Shown here: positions 17,739 to 26,467 of the stretch, piece by piece
How the letters are laid out: every line of letters starts with the position of its first letter
Position numbering within the stretch: the first letter of the stretch is position 1
NCBI GenBank assembly: GCA_024305105.1
Contig: JAMWZA010000003.1
Coordinates: forward strand, 1-64,000
DNA from: Marinoscillum sp.
Lineage (GTDB): Bacteria; Bacteroidota; Bacteroidia; Cytophagales; Cyclobacteriaceae
Direction: 5' to 3'
Length of the DNA: 64,000 nt
Position numbers and translations under genes: made by a program
The notes under the pieces: model-generated
Seen by the model: the letters and a program-made list of their open reading frames with translations, nothing else
What the model was told of the DNA's origin: nothing
The model's database searches: none

Positions 17739-20700
17739 TTAACGCTTGATAAGTTTGGAAACATGCTGATTACCATCTCCCTCAAATTTGATTAAATAGA
17801 TTCCAGTTTTTAGCTCGCTCACATTTAATGATAATACATCAGAGATCTTACGGTGGAGTACTCTTCTTCCAACTTGATCATACACAGACACTGAATGATA
17901 TGCTTCGGCTCCAGAGATACTCACAGTGGATGTTGCAGGATTGGGGTACAAGCCAACTTTTTGAGTTTCGTCCGCATCCAATACATCTGTATGAAGCGCT
18001 GTTACAGTGACCTCAATTGAAGCTGTTAAGCCTCCATCATCGGTAGTAGCGGTGATGGTTGCAGTACCTTCAGATTCTGCAGTTATCAGTCCATCTGCAT
18101 CAACGGATGCTACAGACGCATCACTCGAGCTGTAACTAACCTCTTTGTTTGATGCATTCCATGGCTCAACGGTTGCTGTAAGTTGTTGGGTTTCACCCTC
18201 CACAAGTTCAACACTTGATAAATCAAGAGCTACACTAGTTACTGGTTCATTTACGCGCTCTCCCTCTCCAAACACTCTAAGTTCCGTAAGACTTACCCAT
18301 GGGCCAGTGTATTCGGCAGAACCTGATACAGTTATGCGAACATATCTGGCTACAACGTTATCAACTACATCAATGATTGGTGCAGAGGAGTCTCCAGGTG
18401 ACGTGTTGTTTGACCTGTCTACAATTGTCGTATATGTTCCATCTTCAGTAAGTGCGCCTTCTATAATGTACTGATATGCCCTGCCTTCATAGCAAGTAAC
18501 TTCTGTTTGATTTATGGTAATTTCTCCCCCTAAATCAACAGTGGCGGACTGTGGAAAGTCTTGTACGGACCATCGTGTATCGGTTTCTCCATCCACGAGA
18601 TTTGCAGATACGTTAGCTCCATCGGGAGTACCAGTACTCAAAGTAGGCTGATTCAATGCCCAGTTCGTTCCTGTGGATGGAGCAACTACATTTATGACAC
18701 TGGTGTCAGTAAATCCACCCTCGTCAGTCGTTACAGTGATGGTCGCTGTGCCCCTTGCAATCCCAGTGACCAGTCCACTTTCACTTACCGTGGCAATACT
18801 CGTATCATCAGACTGGAAAGAAACATTTTGGTTGGTTGCATCAAAAGGTGCAACGACAGCTTCCAATTGCAAAGTACCTCCAACTGCAATGTCTCCCTCG
18901 GTAGGAGCTAATTCTACACCGGTCACATCTACCTGCACACTAACTGTAATGTTAGTACTAAGGGATGTTCTTACTCCACCTTCATTATCGGTTGCTTTGG
19001 CTGTTAAGGTATATTCTCCTACAGCTGCTCCTGACCATGTAATTGAATAAGGTGCTGATGTGGCTTCTCCAAGTTTAGTATTGCCTTCAAAAAACTCAAC
19101 CTTTGCAATTGTACCGTCCGAATCTTCAGCTTCAGCCGTAATCGGAATGTCATTTCCTGGTTCAAAGTTTGTACCACTCGTAGGAGAAGTGATGCTCACC
19201 GAGGGAAACCGATTTTGCTGTGTGCCGTCATTTTCAAACAAATCATCAAAATGTGCCGTAGCTTCTCCATCATCCTGAAGGTAAACGCCTGCTTTCCAAT
19301 AGCTTGGCCAGGTCCAATAAGAGACATCCATGTTGACCTTTTCTTCACCTTCGAAATCGATGATCATACTTCCGTCTACTAACCGAATATCGCAGTTAAA
19401 ATATCCTCCTGGATCTTCACCCAGATCGACATGGGTAGTGTTAATTCCACCGTCATCTGTTTTAATTGCCGCCCATATGTGGTTGGCAGGTGCTTTCGTC
19501 TGATGTTTGTAAATTCTTAATAAAGGTTTATTTGGACCAGATCCTTCATTGGCATCATCGTGAATTTGCAATACCGTAACCTGTTCACAGGTTTGTTGTG
19601 CAATATCTAATCTGGCATGTAAGGATCGGTTGGCTTGAGTAAGATCCCAATTCGTTTCATTTCGGAGTTCTGTTCGTCTACTATCACCAGACTGGTAGAA
19701 GAGCACCTTATCACCGTCCACTACATAGAAATACTCTGGATGTGTATAACCATCATTAAGAGCCTCTTTGTCTCTAAGCGTTGAGCTAGTTGGGCCTTGC
19801 AGTTTACATTCCGACATAAAAGGTTGAAATCTTGGAATGTCGGATGGAGCAGCATATTCTGTTGGAGGAGTGGGTACTGAATGCGAGACATCCAAAGCGA
19901 AAAACGATACTTGTGCATATTCATCAGGATCACCAGCATTGTTTTGATTATAGTTACCAGCTTTGAAATACATCCAATCATCGGCAAAGCCACTATCCGT
20001 CATATCTATTTCCTGAACTACATCTGCTTTGCCTTCTCTCATGATAGTGACAGTTAAAGTGTTGTAGTCGACTCTAATTTCATAGCTGAACTTTTCACCC
20101 AGCGCAATGCCATCTTCGGGATCAGATGCATTATCGCTCCTGCTTCCAATCATTTCGTACCATTCCTCAGCACTTGTGGTGGGCTCATGAGCCACGTATA
20201 TAGAGCCTTTTGTATTCCCAGGTAATTTGCGATAATACAATCTACAAGGTTCGTCATCAGAGGCATGTATTTGCCCTACTATGACCCTGCCTATTTTACG
20301 GGTTTCATCAGAAGTCTCAGACACATGATCCACTGCCACCGTAGCAGTCAGCACGCCATCTACTCCACCGGCAGCTTCTTGATTTTCCATCGTTGAGGAT
20401 GAAAACACCCAGTTATTTTTGCTGATTCCCTGCGAAGGGATACTGTTGTCGCCTGCACGGAGCATTTCTCTCAGCTCATTTCTTGGGTACGTGCTACCTC
20501 CTGTCATCCCATCGTTGGGACACCAAAAGACCATAGCTCCAGTAGTGGGGTCGGTATAAAACTCATCCTCCTTGACAAATCCATTGGACAGGACATCTTC
20601 CGCTACTTCTTGTTGATTCGGTCGGGTAAGTTTCCATGTTGTTAGATCGAAATTTCCGCTTGGCGGAAGGGTGGGGTCTAGATCTTGTGCCATAGTGGAA

Positions 20701-20804
20701 TGACTAAATACACTCAACACAAATAGCAACAACATGAACCGGAAATTAAGGAATTTGTAAGCACGATCGCTTAATTCAACGAACCGATATGTAGATACCT
20801 TCAT
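17739..20804 (-). CDS. multidomain alginate lyase with two PL7-type modules, T9SS-secreted
   Basis: This is a 1021-residue secreted enzyme. The signal peptide ends near residue 39 (STMAQ). Module 1 (~50-305) has YPRNELREM, VGQIHASDD and YFKAGNYNQ. Module 2 (~325-525) has RRTELRNET, LQIHDDANE and YWKAGVYLQ. Both keep the PL7 catalytic Arg, Gln/His and Tyr motifs. Then follow an Ig-like domain (~535-622), a Big_2 domain (~626-708), an F5/8 type C (discoidin, CBM32-like) domain (~712-848), a second Big_2 (~855-935) and a T9SS sorting domain (~950-1021, GLYPNPATS to LIKR). Residues from ~626 on closely match the C-terminus of the divergent PL6 lyase. Confidence 0.9.
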   Translation of the reverse strand: MKVSTYRFVELSDRAYKFLNFRFMLLLFVLSVFSHSTMAQDLDPTLPPSGNFDLTTWKLTRPNQQEVAEDVLSNGFVKEDEFYTDPTTGAMVFWCPNDGMTGGSTYPRNELREMLRAGDNSIPSQGISKNNWVFSSSTMENQEAAGGVDGVLTATVAVDHVSETSDETRKIGRVIVGQIHASDDEPCRLYYRKLPGNTKGSIYVAHEPTTSAEEWYEMIGSRSDNASDPEDGIALGEKFSYEIRVDYNTLTVTIMREGKADVVQEIDMTDSGFADDWMYFKAGNYNQNNAGDPDEYAQVSFFALDVSHSVPTPPTEYAAPSDIPRFQPFMSECKLQGPTSSTLRDKEALNDGYTHPEYFYVVDGDKVLFYQSGDSRRTELRNETNWDLTQANRSLHARLDIAQQTCEQVTVLQIHDDANEGSGPNKPLLRIYKHQTKAPANHIWAAIKTDDGGINTTHVDLGEDPGGYFNCDIRLVDGSMIIDFEGEEKVNMDVSYWTWPSYWKAGVYLQDDGEATAHFDDLFENDGTQQNRFPSVSITSPTSGTNFEPGNDIPITAEAEDSDGTIAKVEFFEGNTKLGEATSAPYSITWSGAAVGEYTLTAKATDNEGGVRTSLSTNITVSVQVDVTGVELAPTEGDIAVGGTLQLEAVVAPFDATNQNVSFQSDDTSIATVSESGLVTGIARGTATITVTTDEGGFTDTSVINVVAPSTGTNWALNQPTLSTGTPDGANVSANLVDGETDTRWSVQDFPQSATVDLGGEITINQTEVTCYEGRAYQYIIEGALTEDGTYTTIVDRSNNTSPGDSSAPIIDVVDNVVARYVRITVSGSAEYTGPWVSLTELRVFGEGERVNEPVTSVALDLSSVELVEGETQQLTATVEPWNASNKEVSYSSSDASVASVDADGLITAESEGTATITATTDDGGLTASIEVTVTALHTDVLDADETQKVGLYPNPATSTVSISGAEAYHSVSVYDQVGRRVLHRKISDVLSLNVSELKTGIYLIKFEGDGNQHVSKLIKR
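17742..18929 (-). repeat. inverted copy of the Big_2/F5-8/Big_2/T9SS coding module
   Basis: This part of the PL7 gene encodes the same four-domain tail as 22936-24126 on the plus strand, and the similarity is visible at DNA level (for example the stretch coding INQTEV and GRAYQYIIEG). The two copies lie in opposite orientation about 4 kb apart. Confidence 0.8.
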
Positions 20805-21078
20805 AGTTATTAATTTTTATAATGGGTTCAAATAATCACTTAAAAGCCGTATAAAATCGGCTTACCGAAATTTTATACGAAGTTTTAAAATGGTCGACTA
20901 GAAATTGGTCGATCAATTTACTAAGTTACAAACTTAGCGGTTGATTATTAAATAATGCGCAAAAAATAAGCATTTCAAATAGCCTTTACTGTCAATTTTG
21001 AAAACACCTAATATAAAAGGATGATTTTGTAAAGGCTCATCTGAAAAGTATTCTTAAAGTCATCAAAACCTATAAAGA
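20805..21078. other. divergent promoter region of the large PL7 and PL6 lyases
   Basis: This 274-base AT-rich gap lies between divergent start codons and holds two tandem GntR-type palindromes. One operator set could control both large secreted lyases. Confidence 0.6.
20891..20917. promoter_or_regulatory. tandem GntR/FadR-type operators, divergent lyase promoters
   Basis: TGGTCGACTA (20891-20900) and ATTGGTCGATCAAT (20904-20917) have centres exactly 15 bases apart. This is the same arrangement as upstream of susC and kdgA. Confidence 0.62.
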
Positions 21079-24000
21079 ATGAATGGTATCAAAAATTTAA
21101 TCTCGTCTCTCTTTCAGAAAGAAGAAAAGTCTATGGTGCAAAACGTACTTGGAAAAACAGCATTAGGTTTACTATCAATGGCCTTTTTGCTTAACGCTAA
21201 TTCCGCGTTTGCAACTGAGTATACAATCAGTTCTGATGATGAATTCAATGAGTTGACGTTAGTAGCAGGTGATGTAGTAACCTGGCTGGATGGTACTTAC
21301 GCCGATCAGGGAATAGAATGGAGCGGCCAGCAAGGTACAGCCGAAAACCCCATTCTTTTAAAAGCGGAGACTCCCGGAGGAGTGATATTCACAGGGTCCT
21401 CAAAAATCAACTTTTATGGAAGCCATCTGATAGTGGATGGTTTTTACTGGAAAGGTGGAGAGGGTGCCAGCAACCATATTGAGTTTAGAGATAATGGCTC
21501 CAACGTCAATTTTGGGCAAAACTGTACCCTGAGAAATTGTGCTTTTGACAACCTCTATACAGTGGATCCTGATAAAAGCCGCTGGATCGTTTTGTATGGA
21601 TCCGAAAATGTAATCGAAAATTGTTCCTTTCTAAATAAGGAAAGTGCAGGAGCCCTCATCCTTGTTGAGCTGGCTTACTCTGAAGGAATAACGCCAGCAC
21701 ACATCATCAGAAACAACTATTTCTACAACATCACTCCTAAAGACAATTTTGCTACCAATTCTGGAGACTGTGAAGCGATAAGAATAGGCGTAAGCTCTGA
21801 TCAGGCAGTCAGCGCACAGGTTGTGGTAGAAGGTAACTATTTCAAAGCTGTAGATGGAGAAAACGAAATTATCACCAACAAAAGTGCAGATAACACCTAT
21901 AGGAATAATACTTTCAGATACTGCCGTGGTTCATTGGTTTTGAGACATGGGGCAGGAGCGCACGTGGAGGGCAACTTTTTCTTAGGTGAAGAAAAGGCCA
22001 AGTCCGGAGGGATTCGAATTAGCGATCGGGATCATGTTATTATTAACAACTACATGGAGGGACTAAGCAATGACAATGATATCTGGAATAATGGAATCAC
22101 TTTGGTAGGGGGTGGAGAATCTTCTGGCGGATCAGGAAATGGATATCAAAATGTAGATAATGTGACTATAGTCCACAATACGATTTACAACAGCGATGAC
22201 CCAATCTTTTTTAATGATCGGAATAATTATGATCCTACAGGTATCATAGCTTATAACCTTATTTACAGCGAAAATGGCGATATCGTAGGGGGAGATATTG
22301 CTGGAACCGGACAAGGGATGTCTTATGAAGGGAATATTTTTGGTGGTTCGAATATTGGTATATCTGAGGATGGAATTGAAGAGGGGAACGGAGATTTTTC
22401 ATTGAGTGGTGAAATGTATAAGCCGAGTCCTACAGGTATAGCGGCCAATGCCGCAGGTAGTGCTTACAGTGCTGTTGTTAATATTGATGTAGAGGGCTTT
22501 GCACGACCAAATACTGATTTGGATGTTGGGGCGCACGAAGTTTCAGGAGGTATCGGGAATGCACTGTATGCTCCAATCACAGATGGAGATGTAGGAGCTG
22601 CAGTTGGGGCTTGTTTTCTCGATGCTGCTGGAAATGTGTTGAGTGCTTGCGGTGCTGTCGGTGATTATTTGATTGCACCTCCGGTTGTAGACTTCACAGC
22701 TGAGGCTGGCACCAAATCGACCAGTATTACTTCGAATGTAAGTTGGACGCTTACTGATGATCAGGATTGGATCAATGTGAGCCCAGCCTCGGGAACTGGA
22801 TCCGAGAATATTGATGTCACGGTTACAGCAAATTCATCAACCGATGAAAGAATAGGTACGCTAACCGTGACCGGATCAGGGGTAGAAGAACAAATTATTT
22901 CAGTAACTCAAGCTGGTTATGTTCCTCCTGTTGATGTTACTGGAGTGAGTGTTGATCCTGAAAACGCTTTGATAGCTGTGGGAGGAACACAACAATTGAC
23001 TATTTCAATAGAACCTGCGGATGCTACTAATCAGGCGGTAAGCTTTAGTTCAGGCGATGCAGCGGTAGCTACGGTGAGTTCAACGGGACTGGTAACAGCC
23101 GTGGCGACAGGGTCAGCCACTATAACCATAACCACCGATGATGGAGGCTTCACAGCTACGAGTATCATTGATGTAAATGCTCCTTCTACGGGTTTTAATT
23201 GGGCTCTCAATCAACCAGTAACGGCTACTGGATCGCCGGATGGTGACAATGTACCCTCCAATCTAGTAGATGATGATGTAACTTCTCGTTGGTCAGTTTC
23301 AGGGTTTCCCCAATCAGCTACTATAGATTTAGGAGGAGATATAACCATAAATCAAACAGAAGTTACGACCTATGATGGCAGGGCGTATCAGTACATCATA
23401 GAGGGCTCGCTTACTGAAGATGGAACATACACCACGCTTGTAGATAGGTCAGGCAACACCACGCCTGGAGAAGCCAACATTCCGATCATAGACGCTGTTG
23501 CGGATATAGATGCGAGGTATGTGAAAATAACGGTATCTGGAGCTGATGAGTACACAGGTGACTGGGTAAGTGTTACAGAACTGAGGATTTTTGGTGAAGG
23601 TGAGCGCGAGGTTGTTTTGGTCAGTGGTGTTACTTTGGATCAATCAAACCTCGAACTGCTTGAAGGAGCTACGCAGCAATTGACTGCTACTGTAAGTCCT
23701 TCCAATGCCACCGATAAGGCTGTTAGCTATAGTTCAAGTAATACGACAGTGGCGACAGTAACCACAGGAGGTCTGGTTACCGCAGTAACAGAAGGCACAG
23801 CTACAATCACCGTAACAACTAATGATGGCAGCTTTACTGATGCGATCCAAATTACCGTGACCCGAGAAGAGACTGAGGTGTTAGGCGCAGATGATACCTT
23901 GCCAAAACTAGAATTGAGCCCAAATCCCGCAAAATCCTTTGTTAGTGTTAAGAGGGCTGCGGCATATCATACGCTTTTGGTTTATGATCAGACCGGAAGA

Positions 24001-24126
24001 ATACTTATTAATCGGAAAATTGAGCCGGATGACCTGGTAGATGTAAGTGCTCTCCGATCTGGGATTTACGTATTTAAGTTTATAGGGAATGACACAAACC
24101 ATGTCCAAAGGTTGATCAAACGATAG
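21079..24126 (+). CDS. PL6 alginate lyase with BACON, discoidin-type and T9SS domains
   Basis: This is a 1015-residue secreted lyase. An in-frame ATG at 21133 gives a more usual signal peptide ending at NSAFA. The parallel beta-helix PL6 domain spans ~46-500. The catalytic pair is Lys268 (EIITNKS) and Arg289 (SLVLRHG), 21 residues apart as in characterised PL6 enzymes. A BACON-type domain follows (~535-614, VSWTLTDDQDWINVSP), then Big_2 (~620-700), F5/8 type C (~706-843), a second Big_2 (~848-930) and a T9SS sorting domain (~945-1015, LSPNPAKS to LIKR). It is divergent from the tandem PL7 enzyme and shares its entire C-terminal half. Confidence 0.92.
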   Translation: MNGIKNLISSLFQKEEKSMVQNVLGKTALGLLSMAFLLNANSAFATEYTISSDDEFNELTLVAGDVVTWLDGTYADQGIEWSGQQGTAENPILLKAETPGGVIFTGSSKINFYGSHLIVDGFYWKGGEGASNHIEFRDNGSNVNFGQNCTLRNCAFDNLYTVDPDKSRWIVLYGSENVIENCSFLNKESAGALILVELAYSEGITPAHIIRNNYFYNITPKDNFATNSGDCEAIRIGVSSDQAVSAQVVVEGNYFKAVDGENEIITNKSADNTYRNNTFRYCRGSLVLRHGAGAHVEGNFFLGEEKAKSGGIRISDRDHVIINNYMEGLSNDNDIWNNGITLVGGGESSGGSGNGYQNVDNVTIVHNTIYNSDDPIFFNDRNNYDPTGIIAYNLIYSENGDIVGGDIAGTGQGMSYEGNIFGGSNIGISEDGIEEGNGDFSLSGEMYKPSPTGIAANAAGSAYSAVVNIDVEGFARPNTDLDVGAHEVSGGIGNALYAPITDGDVGAAVGACFLDAAGNVLSACGAVGDYLIAPPVVDFTAEAGTKSTSITSNVSWTLTDDQDWINVSPASGTGSENIDVTVTANSSTDERIGTLTVTGSGVEEQIISVTQAGYVPPVDVTGVSVDPENALIAVGGTQQLTISIEPADATNQAVSFSSGDAAVATVSSTGLVTAVATGSATITITTDDGGFTATSIIDVNAPSTGFNWALNQPVTATGSPDGDNVPSNLVDDDVTSRWSVSGFPQSATIDLGGDITINQTEVTTYDGRAYQYIIEGSLTEDGTYTTLVDRSGNTTPGEANIPIIDAVADIDARYVKITVSGADEYTGDWVSVTELRIFGEGEREVVLVSGVTLDQSNLELLEGATQQLTATVSPSNATDKAVSYSSSNTTVATVTTGGLVTAVTEGTATITVTTNDGSFTDAIQITVTREETEVLGADDTLPKLELSPNPAKSFVSVKRAAAYHTLLVYDQTGRILINRKIEPDDLVDVSALRSGIYVFKFIGNDTNHVQRLIKR
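22936..24126 (+). repeat. plus-strand copy of the Big_2/F5-8/Big_2/T9SS module
   Basis: Residues ~620-1015 of the PL6 lyase match residues ~626-1021 of the minus-strand PL7 lyase domain for domain, with long runs of identical residues such as QYIIEG, LTEDGTYTT and TELR.FGEGER. This indicates a module duplicated or exchanged between the two genes. Confidence 0.8.
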
Positions 24127-24198
24127 TTCTTCACTTCAATAAATCAGCTTGTTATGGTGTTTAAAACACTTATGAAATAAATAAGTAGGGGATAAGTC

Positions 24199-25140
24199 AT
24201 GATGAATTCAAGACGAACATTTGTGAAAAGGCTTGGAGCTTTGGGAATGCTGACTCCACTCGCAGCGAACGCTTTAAGTCAGTTGGATCTGGAGGAGGAT
24301 CCATTAGAGATTCATGTTTTTTCAAAGCATCTTCAATTTTTGGAGTATCCGCAGGCAGCACAGGTAGCTGCAGAAATAGGGTTTGATGGGTTGGATATAA
24401 CAGTTCGACCCAACGGCCATGTGCTCCCGGAAAATGTAAAAAGCGACTTACCTGCATTTATTAACGCAATTAGAAATGTTGGTCTAAACTGTGAGTTAAT
24501 CACAACGAGTATTTCTGATGCAAATGATCCTCTGGATAAGGACGTCATAGATGTTGCTGCTGCTCATGGTGTAAAATTCTATCGAAGTGATTGGTTTAAA
24601 TACAGAACCGATTCTTCAATGGAAGAATCGCTGGATTTCTATCAGGCTAAAGTTCGTGAGTTGGGCATGTTGAATCAGAAATACGATATAGTTGGTTGCT
24701 ATCAAAATCACTCAGGAACGAGTGTTGGGTCATCTATTTGGGAGATTAATCATTTACTTAAAACGGTAAATACGAAATTTTTTGGTGCTCAATATGACAT
24801 ACGCCACGCAGTGGTAGAGGGTGGTAAATCCTGGTCAAATGGAATCAGGTTACTAGGGAATCATATCAAAACAATTGTCCTGAAGGATTTTAAATGGGAA
24901 GTAGTTGATGGGCGTTGGGATATAGTGAATGTCCCAATCGGCGAAGGAATGGTGGACTTCATTAGCTATTTCAGACTCTTAAAGAGCTTTGGTTTGAGGC
25001 CTCCCGTGTCACTGCATCTGGAATACCCCTTAGGAGGAGCTGAGAAAGGGAAAAATGAACTATCTGTGGATCAAAAGGTGGTACTTGATGCGATGCAAAG
25101 AGACTTAAATAAAATAAAGGAATTATGGAATGAGGCGTAG
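24199..25140 (+). CDS. Tat-exported TIM-barrel sugar phosphate isomerase/epimerase-like protein
   Basis: This 313-residue protein is of the xylose isomerase-like TIM-barrel superfamily (AP endonuclease 2 type). The N-terminus SRRTFVKRLGALG is a good twin-arginine signal, so it is probably folded before export to the periplasm. Barrel features include FDGLDITVRP, HSGTSVGS, QYDIRHAVVEGG and SLHLEYPLGG, with acidic and His residues suited to metal binding. Substrate and reaction are not known. It lies between the PL6 lyase and kdgA, so an alginate-related sugar is a reasonable guess only. Confidence 0.8.
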   Translation: MMNSRRTFVKRLGALGMLTPLAANALSQLDLEEDPLEIHVFSKHLQFLEYPQAAQVAAEIGFDGLDITVRPNGHVLPENVKSDLPAFINAIRNVGLNCELITTSISDANDPLDKDVIDVAAAHGVKFYRSDWFKYRTDSSMEESLDFYQAKVRELGMLNQKYDIVGCYQNHSGTSVGSSIWEINHLLKTVNTKFFGAQYDIRHAVVEGGKSWSNGIRLLGNHIKTIVLKDFKWEVVDGRWDIVNVPIGEGMVDFISYFRLLKSFGLRPPVSLHLEYPLGGAEKGKNELSVDQKVVLDAMQRDLNKIKELWNEA

Positions 25141-25404
25141 TTGAAAATGTTACAATGATGCTTCAGGATGAATTTTAGATACTTCTTTCATAAATCATGT
25201 AAATAAACCACCCTGGCCTTGCCTCGGTGGTTTTTTAAGAAATGCCTTAATCTAAGGAAAGGTATCAAAGCCCAGGGTAGGTTGGATGCTATTGATGAGA
25301 ATCGTTTAATAGCATAATTTCAATTCTAAGGAATTCAGTGGATCTAAAAAGAAACTATTCATAAAAAACGATTGCATATTTTGAAATATTAAAAGAGAGC
25401 GTTA
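25141..25404. other. gap between the isomerase gene and the kdgA operator
   Basis: Apart from the terminator at 25205-25236, this part of the 429-base gap shows no gene or clear repeat. The remainder, from 25406 to 25569, holds the operator pair and a PFK relic described separately. Confidence 0.5.
25205..25236 (+). terminator. terminator after the isomerase-like gene
   Basis: AAACCACC (25205-25212) pairs with GGTGGTTT (25226-25233) and is followed by a T run to 25236. Confidence 0.75.
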
Positions 25405-25405
25405 A

Positions 25406-25432
25406 ATTGGTCAACCAATATTTGGTATACTA
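25406..25432. promoter_or_regulatory. tandem GntR/FadR-type operators upstream of kdgA
   Basis: ATTGGTCAACCAAT (25406-25419) is followed by a second site, TGGTATACTA (25423-25432), with centres 15 bases apart. TTGG at 25407-25410 stands 20 bases before TAGTTTCT at 25431, the same geometry as at the susC promoter, so the operator could overlap a -33 element. The second site resembles the enterobacterial UxuR/ExuR consensus. Confidence 0.65.
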
Positions 25433-25504
25433 GTTTCTCTTTTTTGAGATATGCCTATAGCAATTTTTTGAGAGCGAGAGTAAAAATTATGAGGATAATA
25501 AACG

Positions 25505-25567
25505 GTAAGAGATAATGTCTCCAATCCGCAAAAGTACGATTTGAAGAAATATTATAACTGGAATTAA
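25505..25567 (+). pseudogene. relic of a phosphofructokinase 3' end
   Basis: From 25511 the sequence reads DNVSNPQKYDLKKYYNWN and stop. The intact PFK gene ends DYVSNPEDYDLKKILNWT and stop. The nucleotide match is close (for example GTCTCCAATCCG and TACGATTTGAAGAAA in both). Upstream of about 25505 the frame is broken by stops and similarity is lost. The stop codon lies 2 bases before the kdgA start, so an ancestral copy ran directly from pfk into kdgA. Confidence 0.72.
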
Positions 25568-25569
25568 TA

Positions 25570-26241
25570 ATGGCAAGATTTAGTCGAATAGATGTGGCGG
25601 TGACCATGAAAGAAACTGGAATGGTTCCGGTTTTTTATCATAGTGATTTAGTGTTGTGCAAAGAGGTGGTAAAGGCATGTTATGAAGGCGGGGTACGTGT
25701 TTTTGAATTTACCAATCGAGGAGATTTCGCACATGAGGTATTTGGAGATTTGGTCAAATGGTCTGAGAAGGAATGTCCTGACATGATATTGGGAGTAGGA
25801 TCAATCATCGATGGACCTACTACTGCTTTATACCTGCAGTTGGGTGCTAACTTCATCGTGTCACCGATTATGGATGAAGAGATGGCCAAAATCTGCAATA
25901 AGCGTAAAGTAGCCTGGAGCCCTGGGTGTGGGTCAGTTACAGAGATAGTGAAGGCGCATGAGCTGGGCTCTGAGGTAGTGAAAATCTTCCCTGGTTCTCA
26001 GGTAGGTGGTCCAGCTTTTGTGAAAGGAGTAAAAGGACCATTCCCTTACGCAAGTATTATGCCTACTGGCGGGGTTTCGCCTGACGAAGAAAACCTGAAG
26101 GGTTGGATTGAAGCCGGTGTTCACTGCGTTGGAATGGGCTCTCAATTATTCCCAAAAGAGGTTTTAGCAAATAGGGATTTTAAGGCCATTACCTCAAAAT
26201 GTTCAGAGGCCCTGGCCATTATTAAAAAGCTCAGGAAATAA
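25570..26241 (+). CDS. kdgA: KDPG aldolase (2-dehydro-3-deoxy-phosphogluconate aldolase)
   Basis: This class I aldolase of 223 residues cleaves KDPG to pyruvate and glyceraldehyde-3-phosphate, the last step of alginate catabolism. It has the family segments VRVFEFTNRG, GVGSIIDGPTTALYLQLGANF and WSPGCGSVTEI, the Schiff-base Lys138 in VVKIFPGS, and MPTGGVSPDEENLKGW. It has its own operator pair and terminator, so it appears to be a single-gene transcript apart from the rest of the pathway. The gene may also act on 4-hydroxy-2-oxoglutarate, as many homologues do. Confidence 0.93.
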   Translation: MARFSRIDVAVTMKETGMVPVFYHSDLVLCKEVVKACYEGGVRVFEFTNRGDFAHEVFGDLVKWSEKECPDMILGVGSIIDGPTTALYLQLGANFIVSPIMDEEMAKICNKRKVAWSPGCGSVTEIVKAHELGSEVVKIFPGSQVGGPAFVKGVKGPFPYASIMPTGGVSPDEENLKGWIEAGVHCVGMGSQLFPKEVLANRDFKAITSKCSEALAIIKKLRK

Positions 26242-26260
26242 CTATTAGTTATTGTTTCGG

Positions 26261-26328
26261 GTAAAAGTGGGTGGCAATTCATACTTTATTATTTGGTTTT
26301 TCAAAAGTATCGCCACCCTACTTTTTAC
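26261..26328 (+). terminator. long-stem terminator after kdgA
   Basis: GGGTGGC (from 26269) pairs with GCCACCC (to 26318) around an inner stem, ATACTTT with AAAAGTAT. The outer arm continues into GTAAAA and TTTTTAC, giving a T tract. Confidence 0.7.
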
Positions 26329-26467
26329 CTCAATGTATAGTGCCAAAGTCAACATGGTTTTAATGAAATAAGTAAGATATCTGATAACTTATAATACGCA
26401 TTCAATTTGATAAAGACTCACCCCTAGAAGAACTGCCTTCACCCATTAACCAAAAAAGACAAATTAG

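Noticed and set aside
18145-19278. Long open frames on the plus strand opposite the tandem PL7 gene
   Set aside because: They are antisense to Ser/Thr-rich Ig-like repeats, which commonly leave the opposite frame open; no start context or family match.
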